The translations under genes and the position numbers were made by a program. 58,309 bases of DNA. It comes from Tritrichomonas foetus. Taxonomy: Eukaryota; Parabasalia; Tritrichomonadida; Tritrichomonadidae. Location of the stretch: NCBI GenBank assembly GCA_001839685.1, contig MLAK01000826.1, positions 1 through 58,309 of the forward strand. The letters are read 5' to 3'. Below are positions 49,263-58,309 of the stretch, in pieces. The notes under the pieces were generated by a model. That model ran no database searches and was not told the origin of the DNA. It saw nothing but the letters and a program-made list of their open reading frames with translations. The first letter of the stretch is position 1; each line of letters begins with the position of its first letter.

Positions 49263-49276
49263 ATGTCAGTTGCCCC
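49263..49276 (-). repeat. Right terminal inverted repeat of transposon
   Basis: ATGTCAGTTGCCCC, the reverse complement of 45971-45984, followed by TTAA at 49277-49280. Confidence 0.93.
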
Positions 49277-50480
49277 TTAATGTGTAACTGTTGACTTTTC
49301 GACAGAATCCCATGCGCCTGGTGTCTGACTCTGTAGTGATTTTGTGGTCTCTTTGGTCATACCATCACCGGGGTATCCTGGAATATCATAAAGAAGTTTT
49401 GCTGATCCTGGATCAGAACCAATAGAAACTTGACCAACTGTAATATTGACATTTCCTAATGTTGTAACTGAGGAGACAGAGATGAAAAGATTAAAATTAA
49501 GAGTGACTGTAATAATATTGAATGTCTTAGCCCAATTATAAGGAATTCCACCAGCAAGCACATTATTATATGTGGAGGATCTGTAATAAAATACTTTCCA
49601 CTGATTATTCTCAAACTGAATCCTGATCGTACTCTTAACCTCTAAATACATAACAGAAATTTGTTGAACTTGCACAAATGGAGAATCTCCTTCAAAATTT
49701 GAATGATAATAAAGATTATTAAAAACACCAGATGAAACTATTAAATCATGAGCATTGATCCCTTTCGAGTCAGAGTGAAAAGAACATCCAGAAATATACA
49801 AATATGGCATATTAGTGGGTGTTAAAAAGCTAAGATATAAAATAAATAAGAATCAATAATAAGCTTTTGAACTAACTTTTCCATTTAAAACAAGTGGATA
49901 AGAATTAGCTTTGGGTGATCTGTTGTTCTGACTGTCTTCTTTCCTTAAAGTTTTAGGATTGAGCTTTTCAGAGAGAAAGTGTGGATTCTTATGAACGTCA
50001 AGTTCTTTTGCAGCCATTTTGGTCAACTTTTTGATTATTTTAGTTACATTGTGTAGATCGGCTTGAAGCTGACTTTCCAGAATCTTATTAATAACCTGAA
50101 TAAAACACTGAAACCATTGATTTACTGGGGATAAGTATCAAATCCATAGCAGACATATCTGATGGAACATTAGAAACAGTGATGTAGAGTAGTTCACTTC
50201 CTTTAGCGACTTTATTGAGTAAAGTATTGATATCTGAACCGGCTTCACATACAGCGCCTTTATTTAAATCAGCTGTTTGCATGAAAATATCGTGCGCCTG
50301 TCCAGTCAAGTACCTGCATGCATTTTCCATATTTTTTTTCCAATTGGCATTGAAATTGTTACAGAATCGTCATCATATGTCGGGCCAAAATATTCAAATT
50401 GTATCATATGATTGGATGCCTAAGTCTCTTGATAATGAGAACAATAAGATTAGAAAGAACAGCATTCTTTCCCTCGAATA
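49277..50480 (-). pseudogene. Broken gene of unknown family at the transposon's right edge
   Basis: Three minus-strand blocks in different frames look coding. The first (50480 to about 50130) includes SMPIGKKNMENACRYLTGQ and ends near LILIP. The second (about 50150-49857, VNQWFQCFIQVINKILESQ, then a Lys-rich stretch) begins after a frame change near 50130. The third (49810-49277, 177 codons, beginning MPYLYISGCSFHSDSKG) is beta-rich and ends at a TAA formed by the TTAA target site. The blocks may be one gene with two frameshifts. The transposon sits exactly at its end. No family recognised; it could be the C-terminal side of the beta-helix pseudogene to its right. Confidence 0.6.
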
Positions 50481-50739
50481 ATGACAAACAAATGAATTCA
50501 ATTGAATAAAAACAATTAAAAGTATAAGATTTTTGGTAGATATTTCAATTGACATCACGACGAATTGAACCTGATAGAATTTCTATCACAAATTGGTGAG
50601 CATTACCTACACTAATCAAATATAAAATCTCAATAAATTCAATTAAAATTTTGAAAAAAAGAAGAAACTTTTAATTTGCCCACTAAAAGCAAGTGATTGC
50701 AACCCATTAATTCCAACCATATTTCATATAAACTGATTT

Positions 50740-53700
50740 TCTTAAGGATGGTGTTTGTGGAGTGATCTAGATTAAGTTACATGGAAAATGAAGCAATGTT
50801 TATGGGGCAATGACTAATTTCATTTTTGATCTAACTGTGACAATAAAGTCGATGAAGCGGTGAATATAATGTTTTCAATGATAAAGTAAAGGTCAGCAAT
50901 ATTTTGAAGTTGAATGCCAATTAAAATGTTGGAATTGAATTCTAACATAGAAGATGCTATTGGATGAATTTTATAGCCATGTAGAGATAATTTCTTTTCG
51001 ACGGCTAATGTTTAGAACGATAGCAAATAAGAAGTATGCCTCAGTTATACATGATCCATTAATATCTTTATCCATTTGGACCCTACTAAAAAAATGTAAG
51101 AAATTCTCTAAACAAGTCTAAAAAAACCTGAATAGAATATTTATAATCCTCTACACAATAGCCAAATTGACAATCTAAGATAGAAATTCGGTATTCATCC
51201 TGCTTATTGTTTAAATAAAGCATTTGGTAAATTCTAATTTTACGATCATCGTATTTCAACTTGTTACATCTCCTAAAGCAATAGTTGAAGGGGTCAAAAC
51301 ATTTTAAATAAATTTACAATTAAAGTAATTAATCTTATTAACATAATCTAATATATCCTCCACCTCTCGCTTCTTTAAATTTGGTATTAATCAACAAAAT
51401 ATTTTCCATACCATGGTATAATGAAAGCATATTGACTTTGTTATGTCCAATAATGATAATCTAAGCATCTAGTATATCACGAATAGTTCAATTTCTTAAT
51501 GTAGTGAAATTTGGCACTGACCGCAAAAATGACTCTTTCATTTTTCGTCAGGAATTAAGATTTTTGAAGATAGTGCAAGGATATCCTCTTTGTTAATGTT
51601 CGAGTAATAAAGCTAATTATACTTCTTTAAAGGTGTACTGTACTACATTAGGAAATATCAATTCTAGGAAGAAAACTTTTTTGACAAAAAGGAAGTGATA
51701 ACCATCAGAATAAAATCGAAAGTGACATCAATCAGATGATCTATTTTCGGTAATTATACTTCAACAAATACAGTTCCGAGCGCAGAAAATTCTTGATTTT
51801 CTTGACCTAGGAATGATATTAATGTTAATTAATGTTAATTAATTTCCTAATTCATAAAAAAGTAATGATTTAGTTCCTGTTTCTTGGAAATCAAATATAA
51901 GCGAATTTAAAGATAAGTTACCTCATTATTAAGAGAAAATATTGATTATTAGTGAAATACAATATCATATTTGAAATAGAATTTGATGATCCATCATGGA
52001 AAGCTCATCCTTTAGTCTGATAGTTACAATTAATGGTATTTCCGAATAAATTAGAAGCAAATGTTCGATTATTGATTGTTAGAATTACCATTTCCTGCCA
52101 GAAAAGAAGATTGATTATATCTAATTTCTTTTCCAAAATACCTAATTTTGCATTATAGTTATTATCATCAATTTTAATTCCTGTTTCTTGACATTTCATT
52201 AAAATAATCGCTGTTCCACTTGTAGAATCATTGTTAGCAAATGTTTAACAATAATTGTACATGTTGTCTATGTTTTTTTATTTGATTGACATTAGTAGTT
52301 CCTTTTTTAATATAAATATTATTGTTCATTTCCATATAAAAAGTCAAATTAATGAAAAGTGGTCTCTGTAAAACTAGTCACATTTTACAAAAATAATATT
52401 TTTTTTTTTTTTTGGTTATTTTGTTGTTTTGTTGTTGTTGACATTAGTATCAAATTCAAATGGAACGAAAAATATTCATTTATACTCCTGCATAACGGTG
52501 AATTGATAAAAATTGAGACAAGTTTGGTCATTTATTAAGGCGAAATTGAATTCCTAGCTTAACTTTTTGTCAGAATGCAGAGGTATTTATTCATTTTGAA
52601 GTGTCTCAGCATATTGTATTAGTGATAAATGTCTTATCATCAATGAAAACTGGTTAAATCTGAGTTCTTAAAAAAGCTCCATTTCATATTTAGCTAGCAA
52701 TATATAACAAAGTTATTATTTCTTAACTCACATTTATAAATGATAATTCATGATTTGATAATGATGATTCAAGCCAATTTGTCACGTATCTCTTCGATAT
52801 TTTAAATACCAGTGTCTGTTTTAACTTCATTTAATGAAAATACGATTTATATGAGTAAGATAAGTTTCTTTGTCGGAGTTAGTCATCAAACTACAACATT
52901 CAACAATTTCGGTATAACTATCAAATAGGAATTGATTATTCTCGAGGATAAAGGGTATCATCGTCAATCCACAAGAATGAAAGGTAAATAAGCATGCTGT
53001 TTTGCCAGATTTAGCACAGTAATACATGATTAATTTCATAATTAGTAAATGATCAGATTAAATTAAGAGCTGTTGGATTCTTCTTCAGTTGGTGACATTT
53101 GTTGAATCAGAGTTGTGAATATTATCTGTTCCAGTAATTCAAATATATAAAGCTCCTCCTAATCAATTATCTGCTGTTTTGCCATTATCAATCACGCATT
53201 TATAGGGAGCAAGTGATCGTGTGGTAAGACAAGAATGAGGATAGAAATAAAATGATCCACCATTAGTACTTGAATCAATGTTTTGGAGTGTACAAACATA
53301 GAAATATGTGGTTAAAACATCACACATCATTAAACCACAACCTCCTCCATCAGCATTACCTGATTAAGAAATCTACAATGCTATAACTTGCAATAATGTG
53401 TTAGATTAATTTTATAACCGCATGTAATGATTTTTTCTTTTCGATGATTAATATTTTGAATTGAAACAAACGATACTTGTTGAGCTGTCCCACCTCCATT
53501 ACCATATTGGTTTGCAACTTTATCCAATAATTTGCAAGTTGCAAATGCTAATTTTTTTTATTCAACTGAAGTTGAATTACATTCATGAAAAGTAACTCCT
53601 TTACCTGCTTTTTTGTTAGCATTAAACCAACTATTTTTAATTCATCAATTTTTGGGATTTTGTTAGCTATAATCCATATCATTCACCCTTTTGTGAATTA

Positions 53701-56298
53701 TTCAACCAATTTCATTTTTTCAAGACAAATCTATTACAATCAGTTCATATTCATCAAGTAGAGTTTTACCAAAATAATCACCAATTGGACTGTTTTGTAA
53801 ATAGTTTCTTATCATGTAAAGCAAAACATCTTTGGTTTTGCCCTATACTTTCTGTGAAGTTCGAATGTGAAAATCTTTATCTTCAAAAGTTGATTCTAAA
53901 TGTAAGTCACTGATTATATTTTGTAGGATTACAGGATATTGACTTCCACTGAAAGATCCTTTATATTCCTAATTCAAAATTTCACTTCTTGCACAATTCT
54001 TAATAAACATGCGTAACTTTTGGTGAATTACATTGTATGATGTTATTTTCAAATAATATTCTGTTATCTACCAAAAAGATAGAGCACCATTTTAACTGAA
54101 TCAATGAAAAGACAATTGCGAATATGATCCTTTTCAATTACAAAAATAGCATGAATAGCAAACATTTAATAAATAAACAATCGTAGTTAATAAACAGTCA
54201 ATAGGAGATGCTCAAACTGTAATGTCATTGATCATTGTAATTGAACATGTAGTTTCAAAACCATTTTGTTATCGCATTGTTCATAAATAGACAACTTCCG
54301 GTAATTTCTACAGTTGTTTCTTTTCATTTCATTTAATAAATTACTGCTCCAGTAATAGCATTGTTTGCATCAAAACACAATGGATAATCAAGTATGATTC
54401 CATTGTTATTCTATGCGTACTATTGTAATCAGGATTCGACTGAATTACTCCTCTTTGATCATTTAGGGATGGATTGTATCTGAAGCAACATTCATCAATA
54501 ACAACTGAATAATTTGTTGATGTTGATATGAATTTCAAGGAAGTACACTTCCTTCAAACTCTGTTTGATTGCTATTATATGAACAATTATTCTTTGGAAG
54601 TTTCATTTTAGCTGGGGTTGGTTCAAATCCAACTTGTAAAACATCCGCCTCTTCAATTTTGATTGTTCTAGGTTATAGTCGCTCCTTTAGCACAGTTTGT
54701 GCAAATAAACAGTTTGCAACTACATATTGGGTTTTTCATATTTGTTGTTGCAGACATATACTTAATCCTCCACAATATGTTGCTGTCATAATGTTATTCT
54801 TGTTAATGAAAGAATTAAAATTTGTTTTGATAAAGAATCATCAAGGGAAACCTGCTTATCGGTGATCATGACTCTGCATTTTGAACAGTGATATTGATAA
54901 TTAAATATTGCATTATCAACTTAAATATGAAATAAATGTAACAGCATTATCATCGATTTGAGAATCAATAGCAATATTTGGCGACATTTAATGAGATTCA
55001 ATAATTGCACATGTAATTGTTGGGTTATACTTAAATGAGCCTTCTTTATGATTCGAATTGGTGATATTTCTGCTTGTAATAGTGTTAACCTTCGTATTTT
55101 ATACAAATTGCTAGAATAGAATTCCGTTAATCTGCATTATAATTAGATACTATTTTGACATTGATTATACCACCAGCTAAAATCACTAAATTCAGGAGTT
55201 ATACGAATATTATAATATTTACAATAAAAATACCACTTCCTACTCAAATATCACTATTAATATTATAATTAAGCAGATTCCTTTCCCTAGATATATTTGT
55301 TCTGCTGTCTTATAATAATAAATAACATGTATATTTAGCTTCTTTACATTTATTAATCGAAATATTTTTGGAATTAAAATCATTGAACTTTGCATCTAAT
55401 ATATCAACATTACTTATCACTAATGATATCTTCATTCATAAAAATTCGTAACCCATAGCATGCTTGTCATGCACGATTATCAATAAATGTGAGAGGCGTG
55501 GAATATATTTTGACAATATATCCTGAAATTCCGATTTCTAACAGTAAGGGATATAAGCTGGTGTAGAGTGCATTTCCATTTAATCTAAGCGGTGAACTGA
55601 ATCCAGACAATATCGAATTTTTCTAAACTGCATCTGATCCCTCTGAGAAGTAATGTGACAGTGAAGTGCTACTTAGGTCGGAATTATTTAACACATCATC
55701 TCCACATTTAATATTCAGTGACTCACGAATAATAGTAACAAATTTATTGAAATCTCTTCATACAAAAACTGTGCCAGAATTAATAATGATTTCAAATTCT
55801 TGACAGCTATTGATATAAATGACATGAGAATACTTGGTAGAGTTTTTAGAGAAATAATATCATGTAATATCTATTACTAGAATTCTGACTGCAGTTTAAA
55901 CATCGTTAAGACGCAACCAATTTGATAATTGTGTATATGAAAATCCAAATTAATATCAAGCGCTCATTCATATCCTTGTTCATTTGTTACATGCTCAAGA
56001 CATACCCGCTTATTGTTAAATTCACAAAAGATCATAGTTAATGGTTTAATAGTTAAAACTGTTAATACTCCACCGTATGAATCAGCTTGATTATTCATAA
56101 ATTTACATTAATTAAAGTCTGATGATGAATTATAGAAATTCTCATGATAACAAAATTGTAATCATATTCTTTCACCATTTCGCTGATTTTATCGTCGTGT
56201 GTCTGTTTGAGATTCTTGATTAGTTGTCTGAATTCAATTCTATTCATATTCGGAAAAAACTTTTTCACATCCTGATGCTCAGAATGGACAACCTCCAT
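50740..56298 (-). pseudogene. Large decayed right-handed beta-helix (Pmp/BspA-type) surface protein gene
   Basis: Read on the minus strand, short open blocks in shifting frames share a repeat style of inverted-repeat beta-helix proteins: a GG dipeptide before strand residues. Examples are NNQADSYGGVLTVLTIK (about 56090), AGGIINVKIVSNYN (about 55170), ATYCGGLSICLQ (about 54760), ISTSTNYSVVIDECCFRYN (about 54500), NGGGTAQQVS (about 53490), GNADGGGCGLMMCDV (about 53370) and STNGGSFYFYP (about 53270). A possible N-terminus is the 67-codon frame from 56298 (MEVVHSEHQDVKKFF...). Stops and frameshifts are too frequent for a functional gene. Such proteins are typical trichomonad surface antigens; family naming is by style, not alignment. 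Confidence 0.65.
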
Positions 56299-56394
56299 GA
56301 TGATTAATCAAATCAGGCTCATACAATTCTTATTAATATTTATGTGTATATATACATATAAATATACACACGAAAATTTAATTTTGTTTGCCTC

Positions 56395-56710
56395 CATTAA
56401 ATGGTTTTGTATTGGTATCTATCTTTTCATCTGACTCATCAATATCACTAATTGCACGAATCTTCGCCAATACTGTAATTAAACTTGCATTCAGCTCTCA
56501 TCATGATAAATAATGAATAAAATTGTTTAATAACTCCTTGTAGCTTGCTGATGATTATTTTTCATTGGTTGAGACAATCTTTTTTATCGTTACTAACAGA
56601 ATAAAATTTAGGAACTGTGAAATCATGCGGAATGCAGAATCAAAATTTATAATATCATTATCTTGAGTATGAACGAATGCAAATGTTAGTGATTCTTGAA
56701 CTATAATATT
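56395..56710 (-). pseudogene. Relic of another minus-strand gene
   Basis: Two open pieces look coding: ESLTFAFVHTQDNDIINFDS... (about 56700-56600) and ELNASLITVLAKIRAISDID... (about 56490) ending GGKQN at a stop near 56393. Stops separate them. No family recognised. Confidence 0.35.
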
Positions 56711-57349
56711 TGCATTATAACATTTTCTTTTTTTGCTGTTTGAATTTTGATAGTTTTCATTTGTCGTTGATTTTCATTTCTTGTTATTTTTATTATTTGT
56801 TGATAATAATTTGTTTTTTTATAGTTTATATATTTTTCATTGTTTTTATTATATGAATAACTTGTGTTGCTGACATTCCTCAAAGATGTTCAACACATCA
56901 GTTTAGTTATCATGATGTATAGTTTATGATATAAAATGTATTGCATGTTAACATTCGTGTCATGTGATTTTCATTTTCGTAATTTAAATTTCTAACAAAT
57001 ATACTTTATATCACCGTTTTTTACAAACTGCCTTCTTTTTATATAATTTCACAAAAATTTAAGAGCGAACAAAATATTTAAAAAAATGCCATTATGATAC
57101 CTATCTTTCCTTTGAATCCAACACTAGTGTTTTACTTACTTTTTCTGAGATGTCTCTCTTGACTTTTCCCGTACTTATTTGGATATCTAACTTTTGGTGT
57201 TATTCTTCTTAATTACTTTACAACTTTCAAAAAGTCGCGCCATACAAATACGAAGCACCTACCGAAATGTTAGATTTTTCGGTTTTTACAACACTGGGCA
57301 ATTTGGCTGTTAATTGTCTATTTGATCAATTACGATTACCCAATTTATA
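56711..57349. other. AT-rich intergenic, nothing recognised
   Basis: Low-complexity AT-rich DNA between the relic genes and the duplicated segment. A 60-codon Asn/Lys/Tyr-rich minus-strand frame near 56700-56880 is compositional. Confidence 0.4.
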
Positions 57350-58309
57350 GTATCACATTTATCTAATAATCATATAAATTTTGATACTGACCATATTTTT
57401 GTTAAATTTCATGAGATTTTTGTTTTTTCAATAAAAAGCATTCATGGGATCAGTGAATATCGGGAATTCTGATATATTTTCTTAAAATAGATATGAATTA
57501 CTTGATTTATTATATTTAGCAAGTGCTTTGCAAATATTTTAAAACTTTGAACTCGGCTCTACTTTATGCATAATAAGCCGAACTTTCATCTACAGGTATT
57601 ACATTCCTCACTTTTATTCCAGAAAAAGTCATCGACATTAGCTTTTTAGTGACATGCAATCTCTCTGAGAAAACTCAGGAAAAAGCCAAATAGTTTGTTA
57701 GTAACCCCAAAGATTAAAATTCCAACTTAATTTTATTTCCAAATGGCATCAGTAATCTGAGCGAGTATTGAATTTCATTAAATTAGCTTAACATTCTCAC
57801 TAAAGATTCATTTTTTGATCAAAAAAAAAAAAAAAAAAAAAAAACTGAACGATGATATTGAATTCGAATCAGAAAAATTCTGTTTGGTTATATGAGATTT
57901 TTCTCAAATTAAGTCATCCAAATTTAGAAACGAATCAATAAAGAGAAAAAAGAAGAAGATTTTGTGTCAATCAAATTGAAACTTTATTCAAATTTGCAAT
58001 CTCAGCTTTTTGAGGTGTCTTTCTTCTTCTTAATAACCAAGAAATAAACACAAAGACCAACAACGATAGCAACAACAACAACAACAGCAACAACAATACC
58101 AATAATGGCGCCTGTACTTAAGCCACCACCACCTGCTGTCTTTGGTTCATAAGGTACAACTGCCTTCTTTTCAATGGTTAAACCTTNAANATCNGCTGGA
58201 ACTTCGACTAAATCTGGATTTTCAGCTTCGATGACTAATTTTGAACCAGTGGCTTGACTCCAATCGCCTGATTGAGTCACTTTGATTTTTTGATCTTCCA
58301 AAAGCTTGG
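57350..58309. repeat. Segmental duplication, copy 2
   Basis: Direct copy of 43566-44242. The 3' flank contains an extra segment of about 280 bp (roughly 57502-57783) and an A-run longer than 20 (57820-57844) that is 8 bases in copy 1. It continues past the window edge. Confidence 0.85.
58002..58309 (-). CDS. Type I membrane surface protein, second copy (partial)
   Basis: The C-terminal 102 codons of a paralogue of the gene at 43935-45314; the rest lies beyond the window. It shares the juxtamembrane region, the Gly-rich spacer and the membrane helix. The helix boundary differs by one residue (Ile for Thr in STGA(I/T)IG) and the tail ends KKKKDTSKS instead of KKKKAVANS. Three ambiguous bases (58187, 58190, 58194) fall where copy 1 is resolved. 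Near-identity indicates recent duplication or gene conversion. Confidence 0.88.
   Translation of the reverse strand, partial: KLLEDQKIKVTQSGDWSQATGSKLVIEAENPDLVEVPXDXXGLTIEKKAVVPYEPKTAGGGGLSTGAIIGIVVAVVVVVAIVVGLCVYFLVIKKKKDTSKS

Larger units (their letters stand above)
45971..49276 (+). mobile_element. TTAA-specific DDE DNA transposon (Kolobok-like) carrying a USP-like domain
   Basis: A 3306-bp element with 14-bp perfect terminal inverted repeats (GGGGCAACTGACAT) flanked by TTAA on both sides. It contains one plus-strand coding block (46296-48828) made of a coiled-coil N-terminus, a DDE-type transposase core and a ubiquitin-specific-protease-like C-terminal domain. TTAA duplication is used by piggyBac and Kolobok superfamilies. 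The core (SFDSAW..., MDNDN..., DVNHAYK, CNESLHSL) reads more like the Kolobok/Mutator-like fold than piggyBac. Decay signs are an in-frame TAG at 46317, a -1 shift at an A9 run and an ambiguous base at 48130. The exact ends suggest recent insertion. Confidence 0.88.

Noticed and set aside
45971..49276. piggyBac assignment
   Set aside because: TTAA fits, but I do not see the piggyBac DDBD core or C-terminal Cys-rich ring. The motif order is closer to Kolobok/Mutator-like transposases. Not fully excluded.
54569..54865. 98-codon plus-strand frame in the decayed region
   Set aside because: The opposite strand carries the beta-helix motifs; this frame is a shadow.
1..58309. Spliceosomal introns
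   Set aside because: No GTATGT...ACTAACACACAG-type pair was seen, and most genes are open throughout. The broken frames coincide with decayed families, so pseudogenes explain them better.

Overview
The window looks like a compact, AT-rich eukaryotic genome, most likely a parabasalid/trichomonad protist (Tritrichomonas- or Trichomonas-like). This rests on long uninterrupted ORFs encoding eukaryotic families (Rab GTPases, TKL, CAMK-like and DYRK kinases, TBC, PP2C, GH47, WDR11-like), on trichomonad-style gene families (an F5/8C-like domain starting with a YxPNDPF-type motif, TPLH-type ankyrin repeats, LRR proteins, degenerate GG-rich beta-helix proteins), and on TCAC(T/A)T motifs 8-35 nt upstream of several ATGs that resemble the trichomonad initiator. 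I saw no intron with the trichomonad GTATGT/ACTAACACACAG signature. Species assignment is inference.

Region 1 (about 1-45.4 kb) is ordinary gene-dense chromosome on both strands. In order: a P-loop protein (-), WDR11-like protein (-), TKL kinase (-), tRNA-Ile(GAT), a MAN1/Src1-like membrane protein (-), an orphan F5/8C protein (+), a decayed stretch, a Rab (+), a CAMK-like kinase (+), a second Rab (-), a TRIM37-like RING/B-box/MATH protein (+), an assembly gap inside a 13-bp minisatellite, a secreted protein (-), a small protein (-), a MINDY-3/4-like deubiquitinase (+), a 7TM protein (+), a GH47 mannosidase (-), a GC-rich foldback that may be an ncRNA or MITE, a DYRK kinase (+), a TBC Rab-GAP (-), an IQ/coiled-coil protein (-), a HEAT-like protein (+), an ankyrin pseudogene (-), an LRR-PP2C phosphatase (+), a UBL/UBA protein (-), a CARMIL-like LRR protein (-), a SANT-like protein (-) and a type I surface protein (-). 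Membrane traffic (two Rabs, TBC GAP, WDR11, GH47), signalling and ubiquitin biology dominate.

Region 2 (about 45.4-57.3 kb) is accessory DNA. It holds a complete-looking 3306-bp DNA transposon (45971-49276) bounded by TTAA and 14-bp perfect terminal inverted repeats. It encodes a DDE transposase with Kolobok-like features, split by a -1 frameshift at an A9 run, followed nearly in frame by a ubiquitin-specific-protease-like (C19) domain. This is the most novel item in the window. To its right lie about 7 kb of minus-strand gene wreckage: an unidentified broken gene, then a large beta-helix (Pmp/BspA-type) surface protein pseudogene.

Region 3 (57.35 kb to the end) is a second, partial copy of the type I surface protein gene with its 3' flank, in direct orientation about 14 kb from the first copy. 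The accessory block therefore sits between two members of a recently duplicated surface-protein family. Single ambiguous bases (N) at 12004, 12453, 44189, 44205, 48130, 58187, 58190 and 58194 fall in these multicopy or decayed sequences.
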